Positions 30,319-41,100 are shown, numbered from the stretch's first letter. The stretch is 64,000 bases of DNA from Streptomyces violaceorubidus (GCF_000717995.1 NZ_JODM01000020.1:1-64000); one strand, 5' to 3'. Notes: a model not told the origin generated them from the sequence alone. Numbers and translations are program-made.

Positions 30319-30801
30319 ATGCTGATCAGGGAAGCCACGGCCGGCGACTGGCCGCACATCTGGCCCTTCTGGCACCGCATCGTCGCCGCCGGCGAGACCT
30401 ACGCCTGGGACCCGGACACCTCCGAGGAGGACGCCCGGGCTCTGTGGATGAACCCCGCCAAGCGCGTCTATGTCGCCGAGGACGACACCGGCACCGTCGT
30501 CGCCTCGGCCTACGTCACCCCCAACTACGGCGGTCCCGCCGCCCGCATCGCCAACGCCGGCTTCATGGTCGACCCCGGCCGGGCCGGACGCGGCACCGGA
30601 CGGGCCCTGGCCGAGTACGTCCTGGACGCGGCCAGGGCGGACGGATACCGGGGCATGGTCTTCAACGCCGTCGTGGAGACCAATCCCGCCGTGCGGCTGT
30701 GGACCTCGCTCGGCTTCACGATCCTGGGCACGGTGCCGGACGCCTTCGACCACCCCCGGCACGGGCGGGTCGGCCTGCACATCATGCACCGCGCCCTGTA
30801 G
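30319..30801 (+). CDS. GNAT-family N-acetyltransferase
   Basis: The 160-residue protein resembles the phosphinothricin/RimI-like GNATs: LIREATAGDWPHIWPFWHRI at the start, then ANAGFMVDPGRAGRGTGRALAEYV with the acetyl-CoA loop (GRGTGRAL), and NAVVETNPAVRLWTSLGFTILG at the late strand. It likely acetylates an amine on a small molecule or protein; substrate unknown. It begins 54 bp after the 58-aa peptide gene in the same direction and could be part of its transcript. Confidence 0.85.
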   Translation: MLIREATAGDWPHIWPFWHRIVAAGETYAWDPDTSEEDARALWMNPAKRVYVAEDDTGTVVASAYVTPNYGGPAARIANAGFMVDPGRAGRGTGRALAEYVLDAARADGYRGMVFNAVVETNPAVRLWTSLGFTILGTVPDAFDHPRHGRVGLHIMHRAL

Positions 30802-30808
30802 GACCCGC

Positions 30809-32152
30809 TCAGTCCAGCGGCGCCGTCCGCCGCCAGGGCCGCAGTGCCTCGATCCGTTCCGCCAGCTCCAGCAGCGCCGCCTCCGACCCCGGGCGTCCCA
30901 CCAGCTGTACGGCGCAGGGCGCGCCCGAGTCCAGCGTGCCGAACGGCACCGACATCGCGGGCCAGCCGGTCAGGTTCCACGGCGGCGTGAACGGCGAGTA
31001 CGCCGAGTTCGCCACCACGTTGCGCAGCCAGCCCCGTTCGTGCCAGGGCCCCGCCGCGGGGGAGCGGCGGGCCAGCGCCGGAGTGAGCAGGACGTCGTAC
31101 TCGGCGAAGAACGGCTCCAGCCGCCCGCGCAGCCGCTCCCGGTCCGCGCCTGCCGCGACCCGGCCGGCGAAGCGCCGCCCGAGGGACGCGTGCACCCGGG
31201 TGCGCCGGGTCAGCAGCCGCCGGTCCAGGTCCCGCGCGTCCACCGACGTACCCGCCGTCCAGTGGGTCAGGGCGGTCACGCCCAGCGACGCCGGATAGGG
31301 CGGGTCCGCCCGCCGCACCTGGTGCCCCGCCCTCATCAGGACCCCGGCCGCCTCGCGTACGGCCCGTGCGTACGGCGGGGCGACGGGGACGCCGGCCAGC
31401 GGGCTGCGCAGCGAGGCGGCGACGCGGAGGGCGCCGGAGTCCTCGCGGTCCGGCAGCGGCCGGTCGGCGAGGACCGAGAGCATCAGCCGGGCGTCCGCGA
31501 CCGTCGTGGCCAGCGGGCCGTTCTCGGACATGCCGAACCAGTCGCCCTCGCCGATGCCGGCCGGCACGACGCCGCGGCCCGGCTTGAGGGTGACCAGACC
31601 GCAGTTGGCCGCGGGGATGCGCAGCGAGCCCATGCCGTCGTTGCCGAGCGCGAGCGGCACCATCCCGGCGGCGACCGCGGCGGCGCTGCCGCCCGACGAA
31701 CCGCCCGCCGAGCGGGCCGGGTCCCAGGGGTTGCGGGCCGTGCCGAGCACCCCTTCGGTGGTGCCGAACACGCACAGCTCCGGCACGTTGGTCAGCCCCA
31801 CCACCACCGCGCCGGCCGCCCGCAGCCGGGCCACGGTGACATGGTCGGCGTCCGCGGGCGTGTGCGGAGTGGCGGCCGAGCCGACGCGCGTGGACTCCCC
31901 GCGCACCGCGAGATTGTCCTTGACCGCCACCGGCACCCCGGCCAGCGGCAGTTCGCCCAGGTCTCCCCGGGCACCCACCTCCTCCGCCTCGGCGAGCGCG
32001 GCCTCGGCCCGCACCGCGCGGAAGGCACCGACGCGGCCGTCGAGCCGCTCGACGCGGGCCAGGTGCTCCGCCACCACCTCGCGCGGCGTGGCCCGCTTCT
32101 CCCGTACGGCGGCGGCGATCTCGACGGCGGTCCGGCCGGGCCAGTCGGTCAC
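30809..32152 (-). CDS. Amidase-signature family amidohydrolase
   Basis: The 447-residue protein has the Ser-cisSer-Lys triad of amidases: K78 in PVAVKDN, S151 in SAGGSSGGSAAA, and S175 in GNDGMGSLRIPA. Such enzymes hydrolyse amides, including the transamidase GatA and various carboxamidases; the substrate here is unspecified. Length is at the short end for the family. It converges on the GNAT gene (8 bp between stops). The ATG at 32152 follows TAGGAGCC-type sequence at suitable spacing. It lacks a GatB/GatC neighbour, so a role in Gln-tRNA formation is unlikely. Confidence 0.88.
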   Translation of the reverse strand: MTDWPGRTAVEIAAAVREKRATPREVVAEHLARVERLDGRVGAFRAVRAEAALAEAEEVGARGDLGELPLAGVPVAVKDNLAVRGESTRVGSAATPHTPADADHVTVARLRAAGAVVVGLTNVPELCVFGTTEGVLGTARNPWDPARSAGGSSGGSAAAVAAGMVPLALGNDGMGSLRIPAANCGLVTLKPGRGVVPAGIGEGDWFGMSENGPLATTVADARLMLSVLADRPLPDREDSGALRVAASLRSPLAGVPVAPPYARAVREAAGVLMRAGHQVRRADPPYPASLGVTALTHWTAGTSVDARDLDRRLLTRRTRVHASLGRRFAGRVAAGADRERLRGRLEPFFAEYDVLLTPALARRSPAAGPWHERGWLRNVVANSAYSPFTPPWNLTGWPAMSVPFGTLDSGAPCAVQLVGRPGSEAALLELAERIEALRPWRRTAPLD

Positions 32153-32331
32153 GGAGGGCTCCTAGGGGTGCGGGAAGGGGGCGCGGGCGGTGCTACTGGC
32201 GAGTACGCACGCAGGACAGCACTCTGCCCGTCCCGGGCGCGCACGTCGAGAGCGCGGACGGCCTTGGGTGACCGGAGGCCAACCGGCCCTCGCGTGACCG
32301 GAGGCCGGGCGGGCGCCCTGGGGGTGGGACG

Positions 32332-33381
32332 TCAGACCGGCGGTCGCACCGCCGCCGTGCTGTCCCGCTCGATCAGCCGCGGCACCGGCACCCGCACCGT
32401 CCGGGCCGGGCCGCCGTCGAGCAGGGCGGTCAGCTCCGTCGCCGCCGTGCGGCCGAACTCCACGCTGTCCCGGGACAGGGCGGACAGCCAGGGCTTGACC
32501 ATGCGGCACAGCGCCGAGTCCTCCCAGGCCACCACGGACACGTCCGCCGGCACCGAGAAGCCGAGTTCGGCCGCCGCGGCGACCCCGGCGACCGCCATCA
32601 CGTCGTTGTCGTAGATCAGGGCGGTCGGGGGAGCGGGCGCCTCCAGCACCCGGCGGGTGACGGCCGCGCCCTCGGCGTCCGAGTAGTCGGTGGTCACCGA
32701 CTCGACCTCGTCGAGACCGCGCCGCCCGGCCTCCGCGCGCAGGGCCCGGATGCGGCGCTCGGTGTGGGCGAGGTCCGGCAGCCCGGCGATGTGCACGATC
32801 CTCCGGTGCCCGAGCGCGTGCAGCCCGTCCACCAGCGCGGCCATCGCACCCGCGTCGTCCGCCCATACCGTCGAGAGCCCCGGATGGCGCTCGTCCGGCA
32901 CCCCGCCGATCACCACGCCCGGCAGACCGAGTTCGTCGAGCAGGCGCGGGCGCGGATCGTCGATGCGCGGGTCCACCACGAGGACGCCGTCCACCCGGTG
33001 TTCGGCCCACCAGCGCCGGTACACCCCGCACTCGTCCGCCACGTCCTGCGCCACCTGGAAGAGCAGCCCGAGGTGCCGCTCCGCCAGCACCTCCTGGATG
33101 CCCGAGACCAGTTGCAGGAAGAAGGAGTCCACGCCGAGGGTGTGCGCGGGCCGCGCCAGCACGAAGCCGACCGTCGCCGCGCCCTCCCCGGACAGCGCGC
33201 GCGCCGCCGTACTGGGCCGCCAGCCGAGCTGCTCGGCCACCCGCCGCACCCGGTCCCGGGTGATCTCGGAGACCCCCGGCCGGTCGTTCAGCGCGAACGA
33301 CACCGCGCTCTCGGAGACCCCGGCCCGGCGCGCGATGTCCTTCATCGTCGGCCGGCGCGCGGCGGGCCGCTTGGCCGGCAT
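32332..33381 (-). CDS. LacI-family repressor of the adjacent sugar/mannosidase operon
   Basis: The 349-residue regulator has a LacI helix-turn-helix (PTMKDIARRAGVSESAVSFAL, residues 11-31), hinge with LSGEG and a periplasmic-binding-like sugar domain (SVVAWEDSALCRMVKPWLSAL). It is transcribed away from the binding-protein operon, with three CTAAAGCGC-like sites in the shared control region, so it probably represses both itself and that operon in the absence of inducer. The ligand is not known; a mannose-containing oligosaccharide is the obvious guess from the operon. Start at 33381 has GGAAAGGAGCGC before it. Confidence 0.88.
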   Translation of the reverse strand: MPAKRPAARRPTMKDIARRAGVSESAVSFALNDRPGVSEITRDRVRRVAEQLGWRPSTAARALSGEGAATVGFVLARPAHTLGVDSFFLQLVSGIQEVLAERHLGLLFQVAQDVADECGVYRRWWAEHRVDGVLVVDPRIDDPRPRLLDELGLPGVVIGGVPDERHPGLSTVWADDAGAMAALVDGLHALGHRRIVHIAGLPDLAHTERRIRALRAEAGRRGLDEVESVTTDYSDAEGAAVTRRVLEAPAPPTALIYDNDVMAVAGVAAAAELGFSVPADVSVVAWEDSALCRMVKPWLSALSRDSVEFGRTAATELTALLDGGPARTVRVPVPRLIERDSTAAVRPPV

Positions 33382-33437
33382 GCGCGCTCCTTTCCTCGGT
33401 GCGAGCGGTGGGCGGTGGGCGGTGCGAGCGGTAAGAG

Positions 33438-33540
33438 CTAAAGCGCTTGAGTGGCAGGATCCTAAAGCGCATTAGTAGATCCTGGCAAGTATCTACTCAC
33501 ACCGCTCTGACCTGGACTAATGCTGTACCCATCGCTTTAG
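33438..33540. promoter_or_regulatory. LacI operators CTAAAGCGC in the divergent promoter
   Basis: Palindromic 14-mers CTAAAGCGCTTGAG (33438-33451) and CTAAAGCGCATTAG (33462-33475), 24 bp apart, and a downstream half-site CGCTTTAG (33533-33540) with CTAATGC upstream of it lie between the LacI gene and the binding-protein gene. They match the CG-centred LacI-family operator pattern. The region is more AT-rich than its flanks, as expected for promoters. Confidence 0.7.
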
Positions 33541-33628
33541 TTGGCGTGAATCCATTGACTTTCCGAGGAATCGCCGTGCATGGTCGCTGGCACCCCACCG
33601 CCGCCGACTTCCAGGGAGACGTGTCACC

Positions 33629-34921
33629 GTGCCCACCTCGCGCAGAACCTTCGCCGTCGCAGCCGTAGCCGCCCTCGTCCTGCCGCTCAGCGCCTGCGGC
33701 TCGGGCGGTGACGGCGGTGGCTCGACCGACGCCTCCGGCAAGGTCGAGGGCGACATCACCTTCCAGACCTGGAACCTGCGGGCCAACTTCAAGGACTACT
33801 TCGAGGGCCTGATCGCCGACTTCGAGAAGAAGTACCCCGGCACCCACGTCAAGTGGGTCGACCAGCCCGGCGAGGGCTACGCCGACAAGATCAGCGCCGA
33901 CGCCGCCGGCGGCACCCTGCCCGACGTCGTCAACGTCTCCCCGGACCTCGTCGCCCCGCTCGCCAAGGCGGGCCTCGCGCTCGACCTGGACAAGGCCGCC
34001 GGCCAGTACGAGAAGGAGTACCTGGACGGCGCCTGGGCCAGCCACCGGATACCGGGACTGGACGGCACGTACGCCTCCCCCTGGTACCTCAACACCGGCC
34101 CGCTCTTCTACAACAAGTCCCTCTTCGAGAAGGCCGGACTCGACCCCGAGCAGCCGCCGAAGACCTACGACGAGGTCTTCGACGCCGCCCTGAAGATCTC
34201 CGACAAGACCGGCGGCGAGGTCGCCACGCTCGCCAACGTGCCCACCATCGAGGACTTCGGCCGTTACGGCGCGTCGCTCATGAACAAGGAGGGCACCGCC
34301 TTCGCGTTCAACGACGCCAAGGGTGTCGAACTCCTCACCCGCTACAAGGAGCTGTACGACGCCAAGGCCCTCGACCCGCAGGCGCTGACGGCCACCCCGG
34401 AATCGACCGGGAAGAAGTTCCTCACCGGCGCGGTCGCCATGAACCCGGGCAGCGCGCTCGACCTCGCCAACTTCAAGAAGCAGGCGCCGAACCTGTACAA
34501 GAACATCGGGATCACCGACCAGATCACCAGCACCGGCCACGTCAACATGTACGTGATGGGCCTGATGGTGAACGCGCAGAGCCAGCACAAGCCCGCCGCG
34601 GTCGCCCTCGCGCACTACGTCACCGACGCGGCGCACCAGATGTCGTTCGCCAAGCAGGTCGCGATCTTCCCGAGCACCGCCGGTTCGCTGGACGACCCGT
34701 ACTTCACCAAGGAGGACGGCACCGACGAGACCCGCGTCCGGATCGCCGCCGCCAAGTCGCTGAAGACGGCCGTCAACTACACGCCCGTGCTGTTCAGCGA
34801 GCAGATGAAGACCGAACTGCGCAACCAGGTCGCCAAGGCGCTCCAGGGCAAGCAGAGTCCCCGGGAAGCCCTCGACAACGCTGTCAAGGCGTGCGACCGG
34901 CTCCTTCAGCAGCAGGGCTGA
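33629..34921 (+). CDS. Sugar ABC transporter solute-binding lipoprotein
   Basis: The 430-residue protein belongs to family 1 extracellular solute-binding proteins (MalE/UgpB type). It has a lipoprotein signal with lipobox LSAC (mature Cys near residue 23), then a Gly/Ser linker and GDITFQTWNLRANFKDYFEG. It should bind an oligosaccharide at the membrane surface and pass it to the two permeases that follow. No ATPase gene is in the operon; as in other streptomycetes the shared MsiK ATPase probably energises it (family knowledge). The GTG start follows GGGAGAC. It is the first gene of the operon under the LacI-type operators. Confidence 0.92.
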   Translation: MPTSRRTFAVAAVAALVLPLSACGSGGDGGGSTDASGKVEGDITFQTWNLRANFKDYFEGLIADFEKKYPGTHVKWVDQPGEGYADKISADAAGGTLPDVVNVSPDLVAPLAKAGLALDLDKAAGQYEKEYLDGAWASHRIPGLDGTYASPWYLNTGPLFYNKSLFEKAGLDPEQPPKTYDEVFDAALKISDKTGGEVATLANVPTIEDFGRYGASLMNKEGTAFAFNDAKGVELLTRYKELYDAKALDPQALTATPESTGKKFLTGAVAMNPGSALDLANFKKQAPNLYKNIGITDQITSTGHVNMYVMGLMVNAQSQHKPAAVALAHYVTDAAHQMSFAKQVAIFPSTAGSLDDPYFTKEDGTDETRVRIAAAKSLKTAVNYTPVLFSEQMKTELRNQVAKALQGKQSPREALDNAVKACDRLLQQQG

Positions 34922-34927
34922 TACGTC

Positions 34928-35857
34928 ATGGCGAGTCCCACCCTCACCACCGGCACACCGGGCGCCCGAAAGGGCGGCGCCCGGCGCGTGCGGCGCCAAC
35001 TGCCGACCAGCCCGTGGCTGTTCGCGGCGCCCGGTCTGCTGATCACCGGCGCGTTCATCCTGTACCCGTTCGTCTCCACGCTCGTCAACTCCTTCACCGA
35101 CCGCCGCACGCTGGTTGCGGGCGAGTTCGTCGGCCTCGCCAACTTCCGCGAGCTGCTCCACGACGACATGTTCTGGATCGGCCTGCGCAACAGCACCCTG
35201 TACGTCCTCGGCGTCGTCCCCGCGCTGGTCCTGCTGCCGCTGCTGCTCGCGCTGCTGGTGCAGAAGAACATCCCCGGCATCACCTTCTTCCGCTCGGCCT
35301 TCTACACCCCCGTCGTCGCCTCGATCGTCGTCGTCGGGCTGATCTGGGTCTGGCTCCTGGACGAGCGCGGCCTGGTCAACTCCCTGCTGGAGACGCTCGG
35401 CGCCGGTCCGCTCGGCTTCCTCAGCGACCAGTGGCTGATCCTGCTCAGCGCGATGGGCGTCACGGTCTGGAAGGGCCTCGGCTACTACATGATCATTTAC
35501 CTGGCGGCGCTCGCCAACGTGCCCCGCGAGCTGCACGAGGCCGCCGCCGTGGACGGCGCGGGCGCGGTCCGCCGCTTCCTCACCGTCACGGTGCCCGCCG
35601 TCCGCTCCACCATGGTGCTGGTCGCGGCGCTCTCCTCGGTCGCCGCCTTCAAGGTCTTCTCCGAGGTCTACCTGATGGCGGGCCCCAGCGGCGGCCCGGC
35701 CGGCGAGGACACCACCCTCGTGATGCTGGTCCAGCGCACCGGCACCGGCCTGACCGGCCGGGTCGGCTACGCCTCCGCCATCTCCGTCGTCGTCTTCGTC
35801 ATCACCGTCGTCCTGATGCTGCTCGTCCTGCGCGCCGACCGGAAGGAGGAGTCGTGA
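34928..35857 (+). CDS. Sugar ABC transporter permease, MalF type
   Basis: The 309-residue inner-membrane protein has six predicted helices and the binding-protein-dependent permease EAA loop near ELHEAAAVDGAGAVRRF (about residues 199-215), the contact to the ATPase. It starts 6 bp after the binding-protein stop. The next permease begins with a GTG overlapping its stop codon (GTGA), so they are translationally coupled. Confidence 0.92.
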   Translation: MASPTLTTGTPGARKGGARRVRRQLPTSPWLFAAPGLLITGAFILYPFVSTLVNSFTDRRTLVAGEFVGLANFRELLHDDMFWIGLRNSTLYVLGVVPALVLLPLLLALLVQKNIPGITFFRSAFYTPVVASIVVVGLIWVWLLDERGLVNSLLETLGAGPLGFLSDQWLILLSAMGVTVWKGLGYYMIIYLAALANVPRELHEAAAVDGAGAVRRFLTVTVPAVRSTMVLVAALSSVAAFKVFSEVYLMAGPSGGPAGEDTTLVMLVQRTGTGLTGRVGYASAISVVVFVITVVLMLLVLRADRKEES

Positions 35858-36774
35858 GCCTCGCCGAGAAGACACGGCCCGCCGAGAAGACCCCGGCCGC
35901 AGCCCGCCCGCGGAAACGCGGACCGCGCCTGACCGACGAGCACGGCCGCCGCGTCCGCGGATGGGAACTGGCCCTGCGCTACCTGCTGCTGCTCGGCGTC
36001 CTGGCCCTGACCATCGGCCCGTTCCTGTGGCAGCTGTCCACCTCGCTCAAGGGCCCCACCGAGGACATCTTCAGCTCCCCGCCCACGTTCCTGCCCTCCG
36101 ATCCCACCCTGCACAACTACGAGCGGGTCGCCGACACCATCCCCGTGTGGGACTACGCGCTGAACTCGCTGAAGGTCGCCGCCGCCAACGTCGTCACCAA
36201 CTGCGTGGGCGCCGCGCTCGCCGGGTACGCCCTGGCCCGGCTGCGCTACCGCGGCCGGCGCGTCGCCACCCTGGTGTTCATCCTGGCCATGCTCGTGCCG
36301 GTGGAGGGCATCATCATCGCCCAGTTCACCACCATGCGGGAGCTGGGCCTGAACAACACCCTGGTCGGCGTGGTGCTGCCGGGCTGCGTCAGCGCCCTCA
36401 ACGTCCTGCTCATGCGCAACGCCTTCCTCAACCTCCCCTACGAGATCGAGGAAGCCGCCTTCGTCGACGGCGCCAACGTCTGGCAGCGGTTCTGCCGGAT
36501 CGCCCTGCCCGCGGTCAAGGGCACCCTCGCCGTCGTCGCGATCTTCGCCTTCATGGGCGCCTGGGACGACTTCCTGTGGCCGCTGATCGTGCTGAGCGAC
36601 CCCTCCAGGTTCACCCTCACCATCGGCCTGAACTACCTGCACGGCACCTTCGCCAACGACGAACGCCTCGTCGCCGCCGGCACGATCATCGCCGTGGCGC
36701 CGCTCATCGTCCTCTTCGCCTGCCTCCAGCGGTACTTCTTCCGCGGCGTGGGCGAGGGCGCCGTCAAGGGCTGA
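35854..36774 (+). CDS. Sugar ABC transporter permease, MalG type
   Basis: The 306-residue permease has six helices and an EAA loop, EIEEAAFVDGANVWQRF, plus the MalG-typical early segment PFLWQLSTSLKGPTEDIFSS. It starts at GTG 35854, overlapping the preceding stop by 4 bp behind AAGGAGGA. An N-terminal cytoplasmic tail of about 40 basic residues precedes the first helix. Together with the MalF-type partner it forms the channel for the sugar. Confidence 0.92.
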   Translation: MSLAEKTRPAEKTPAAARPRKRGPRLTDEHGRRVRGWELALRYLLLLGVLALTIGPFLWQLSTSLKGPTEDIFSSPPTFLPSDPTLHNYERVADTIPVWDYALNSLKVAAANVVTNCVGAALAGYALARLRYRGRRVATLVFILAMLVPVEGIIIAQFTTMRELGLNNTLVGVVLPGCVSALNVLLMRNAFLNLPYEIEEAAFVDGANVWQRFCRIALPAVKGTLAVVAIFAFMGAWDDFLWPLIVLSDPSRFTLTIGLNYLHGTFANDERLVAAGTIIAVAPLIVLFACLQRYFFRGVGEGAVKG

Positions 36775-36805
36775 ACCCCCCGCTTCCCCCTCACAAGGAC
36801 ACCGC

Positions 36806-38053
36806 ATGCCTTCTGCCGTGCGCTTCGGCGTCAACTACACCCCGAGCCAGGGATGGTTCCACCACTGGCTCGACTTCGACCTCGACTCCGTACGCGCCGA
36901 CCTGGACTCCCTCGCCGCCCTGGACGTGGACCACGTCCGCGTCTTCCCGCTGTGGCCCTACTTCCAGCCCAACCGCGCCCTGATCCGCGAAAGGGCGGTC
37001 GAGCACCTGGTGGCGCTCGTCGACGCGGCCGGTGAACGCGGCCTCGACGTCAACGTGGACGGCCTCCAGGGCCACCTCAGCAGCTTCGACTACGTGCCGG
37101 CCTGGACCCGCACCTGGCACCGGCGCAACCTGTTCACCGACCCCGACGTCATCGACGGCCAGGCCGCCTACCTGCGCACCCTCGCCGCCGCCCTGGCCGG
37201 GCGGGCCAACTTCCTCGGCATGACCCTCGGCAACGAGGTCAACCAGTTCTCCGCCGGACCCCACCCCGACCCGGACCGCGCCACCAGCGCCCAGATCGAC
37301 GCCTGGCTGGAGCGGATGCTGGCCGCCTGCGAGGAGGGCGCCCCGGGCCGGATGCACCTGCACGCCGAGTACGACGCCACCTGGTACCAGGACGACCAGC
37401 CCTTCACCCCGGCCCAGGCCGCCCGGCGGGGCGCCGTCACGGCCGTGCACTCCTGGGTCTTCAACGGCACCGCCCAGCGCCACGGCCGCGCCTCCGTGCC
37501 CAGCGAGCACCACGCCGCCTACCTGGTCGAGCTGAGCAAGGCCTGGGCGGATGACCCGCGCCGCCCGGTCTGGCTCCAGGAGGTCGGCGCCCCCGCACCC
37601 CTCGTCCCCGCCGAGCACGCCGCCGCCTTCACCGAGGCGACCGTCGAGAACGCCCTGGACTGCCCCGACCTGTGGGGCGTCACCTGGTGGTGCTCCCACG
37701 ACGTGTCCCGGGCGCTGGCCGACTTCCCGGAGCTGGAGTACGGGCTCGGGCTGCTCACCAACGACCGCCGCCCCAAGGACACGGCACGAGTGCTGGCGAA
37801 CGCGGCGCGTGCGGTCCGCGCGGGGTCGCGCCCCGCCCCGGCCCCGCGCACCACGGCCCTCGCCGTGCCGGCCGACCCCGCTCTGCGCTCGGCCTGCGCC
37901 CCCGGCGGCGCCGTCTTCGACGCCTTCTTCCGGCTGGTCGCCGACGGCGCCCGCCCCACCACCGTCCTCGACACCCTCGCCGCCGACGGCGGGCACCTCG
38001 CGGCCCGCGGCATCACCGAGGTGGTCACCCCCGACCAGGCGGCCGCCCCGTGA
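36806..38053 (+). CDS. Cytoplasmic GH5-like glycoside hydrolase
   Basis: The 415-residue protein is a TIM-barrel hydrolase of the GH5/clan GH-A kind: E144 in TLGNEVNQFS is the likely acid/base and E259 in WLQEVGAP the likely nucleophile. No signal peptide is present, so it acts on imported sugar. Clan GH-A includes beta-mannosidases and beta-glucosidases; the surrounding operon favours a mannose-containing substrate (inference). It begins 31 bp after the permease gene with a CAAGGACA ribosome site. Confidence 0.82.
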   Translation: MPSAVRFGVNYTPSQGWFHHWLDFDLDSVRADLDSLAALDVDHVRVFPLWPYFQPNRALIRERAVEHLVALVDAAGERGLDVNVDGLQGHLSSFDYVPAWTRTWHRRNLFTDPDVIDGQAAYLRTLAAALAGRANFLGMTLGNEVNQFSAGPHPDPDRATSAQIDAWLERMLAACEEGAPGRMHLHAEYDATWYQDDQPFTPAQAARRGAVTAVHSWVFNGTAQRHGRASVPSEHHAAYLVELSKAWADDPRRPVWLQEVGAPAPLVPAEHAAAFTEATVENALDCPDLWGVTWWCSHDVSRALADFPELEYGLGLLTNDRRPKDTARVLANAARAVRAGSRPAPAPRTTALAVPADPALRSACAPGGAVFDAFFRLVADGARPTTVLDTLAADGGHLAARGITEVVTPDQAAAP

Positions 38054-38190
38054 CCCCCGCCCCGCGCGGCAGAACGCGGGCGCCGCACGATTCGAAGCGC
38101 GTGCCGCTGGGGAGCTGTACCTGACGTCGGCCCCCGCCACCCTGACCCACCCCTGGCAACCACCCGCCCCCCCGACCCCGGAGTACCCGC

Positions 38191-41100
38191 ATGCATGACG
38201 ACCGCAACCTGGTCGAAGCCCGCCTCAAGCGCGTCCTCGACGAGCGTGTCCGCCCCGCCCTCTACCCCGAGTCCGTGCCGCTAGAGGTGGCGGTCTGGAA
38301 CGCCCCCGGCGAGCCCGTCCCGGTCGAGGAGGGACTCGCGGCCGAGCCGCGCCCCATCGAGGTCGGCGCCCGCTGGGGCGCGCCCTGGGGCACCAGCTGG
38401 TTCCGCGTCACCGGCACCGTGCCGAAGGAGTGGGCCGGGAAGACCGTCGAGGCGATCCTCGACCTCGGCTTCGACGAGAACATGCCCGGCTTCCAGTGCG
38501 AGGGCCTGGTCTACCGCCCCGACGGCACCCCCGTGAAGGGCCTCAACCCGCGCAACCAGTGGGTGCGCGTCGGCGCCCCCGTCGAGGGCGGCGAGCAGGT
38601 GCGCCTGCACATCGAGGCGGCCTCCAACCCCGTCATCCTCGACTACCACCCCTTCGTGCCGACCCCGCTGGGCGACCAGGACACCGCGGGCAGCGAACCG
38701 CAGTACACCCTGGCCCGCATGGACCTCGCCGTCCTCGACGAGACGGTCTGGAACCTGGTGCTCGACCTGGAGGTGCTTGGCGAGCTGATGGCCGAGCTGC
38801 CGGTGGAGTCGCCGCGCCGCTGGGAGATCCTGCGCGCCGTCGACAAGGCGCTGGACGCCATCGACCTCCAGGACGTCAACGGCACGGCCGAGCAGGCCCG
38901 TTCCCGCCTCACCGAAGTGCTGGCCGCCCCCGCCGTCCCCTCCGCGCACCGGATCAGCGCCGTCGGGCACGCGCACATCGACTCGGCGTGGCTGTGGCCG
39001 CTGCGCGAGACCGTGCGCAAGGTGGCCCGCACCACCTCCAACATGACCGCCCTCCTGGAGGACGAGCCGGACTTCGTCTTCGCCATGTCCCAGGCCCAGC
39101 AGTGGGCGTGGGTGCGCGACCACCGGCCCGAGGTGTGGGCGCGGGTCAAGAAGGCCGTGGCCGACGGGCGGTTCGTGCCGGCCGGCGGCATGTGGGTGGA
39201 GTCGGACACCAACATGCCCGGCTCGGAGGCGATGGCCCGGCAGTTCGTGCACGGCAAGCGGTTCTTCCTCGACGAGTTCGGCGTCGAGAACGACGAGGCG
39301 TGGCTGCCGGACACCTTCGGCTTCGCGGCGGGCCTCCCGCAGATCATCAAGGCGGCCGGCGCCAAGTACCTGCTGACGCAGAAGATCTCCTGGTCCCAGA
39401 CGAACAAGTTCCCGCACCACACCTTCCGCTGGGAGGGCATCGACGGCACCCGGATCTTCACCCACTTCCCGCCCGTCGACACCTACAACTGCTCGATGAA
39501 GGGCAGCGAGATCGCCCACGCGGCGAAGAACTTCAAGGACAAGGGCGTCGCCCGGCACTCCCTCGCCCCCACCGGCTGGGGCGACGGGGGCGGCGGCACC
39601 ACCCGGGAGATGGTCGCCAAGGCGGCCCGGCTGCGGAACCTCGAAGGCTCGGCGACGGTCGAGTGGGAGACCCCGCACGCCTTCTTCGAGAAGGCCGAGG
39701 CCGAGAACCCCGCCCCGCCCGTCTGGGTCGGCGAGCTGTACCTCGAACTGCACCGCGCCACCCTCACCAGCCAGGCCAAGACCAAGCAGGGCAACCGCCG
39801 CAGCGAACACCTGCTGCGCGAGGCCGAGCTGTGGGCGGCCACGGCGGCCGTGCGCGCCGGGTTCCCCTACCCGTACGACGACCTGGACCGCATCTGGAAG
39901 ACCGTCCTGCTGCACCAGTTCCACGACATCCTGCCCGGCTCCTCCATCGCCTGGGTGCACCGCGAGGCCCGCGCCACCTACGACAGGGTCGCCGACGAGC
40001 TGAACACCATCATCGAAGCCGCCCAACGCACCCTGGCGGGCGAGGGCGACACCCCGCTGGTCTTCAACTCCGCCCCGCACGCGCGGGCCGGGGTCCCGGC
40101 GGGCGCCGCCGCGTCCCCGGCCACCGAGGGACGGACCGCTCTGACTCCCCGCCCCGGCGGCGGCCACGTCCTGGACAACGGCCTGCTGCGCGTCGAGATC
40201 GACGACCGGGGACTGGTGGTGTCGGCCTACGACCTCGCCGCCGACCGCGAGACCATCGCGCCGGGCGCTGCGGGCAACCTGCTCCAGCTCCACCCGGACT
40301 TCCCGAACATGTGGGACGCCTGGGACGTCGACGAGTTCTACCGCAACACCGTCACCGACCTCACCGACGCCGAGGAGGTCGCCCCCGGCGACGACGGCGC
40401 CTCGGTGCGCGTCGTCCGCTCCTTCGGCTCCTCCCGCGTCACCCAGGTGCTGACCCTGGTGCCGGGGCAGCGGCGTCTTGAGGTGGACACCGAGGTCGAC
40501 TGGCACGAGACGGAGAAGTTCCTCAAGCTCGCCTTCCCGCTCGACGTGCACGCCGAACGGTACGCCTCGGAGACCCAGTTCGGGCACTTCCACCGGCCCA
40601 CCCACACCAACACCAGCTGGGAGGCCGCCAAGTTCGAGGCCTGCAACCACCGCTTCGTGCACCTGGAGGAGCCCGGCTGGGGCGTCGCCGTCGTCAACGA
40701 CTCGACGTACGGGCACGACGTCACCCGCACCGTCCGCACCGACGGCGACGCCGGTACGACCACCACCGTGCGGGTCTCCCTCCTGCGCGCCCCGCGCTTC
40801 CCCGACCCCGAGACCGACCAGGGCGTGCACCGCTTCCGGCACGCGCTGGTGCCCGGCGCGGGCATCGGGGACGCGGTGCGCGAGGGCTGGCGGATCAACC
40901 TGCCGGAGCGGCGGGTCACGGGCGGTGCCGGGGAGGTCGCGCCGCTCGTCGCGGTGGACCGGGACGGGGTGGTCGTCACGGCCGTCAAGCTCGCCGACGA
41001 CGGCAGCGGCGACGTCGTGGTCCGCTTCCACGAGGCCCACGGCGGCCGGGTCCGCGCCACCCTCACCGCCGGGTTCGCGGTCACGGACGTACGGGTGACC

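Noticed and set aside
33497..35875. A 792-codon minus-strand frame opposite the binding-protein and permease genes
   Set aside because: Shadow of three well-supported coding frames; composition is repetitive Asp/Gly/Val.
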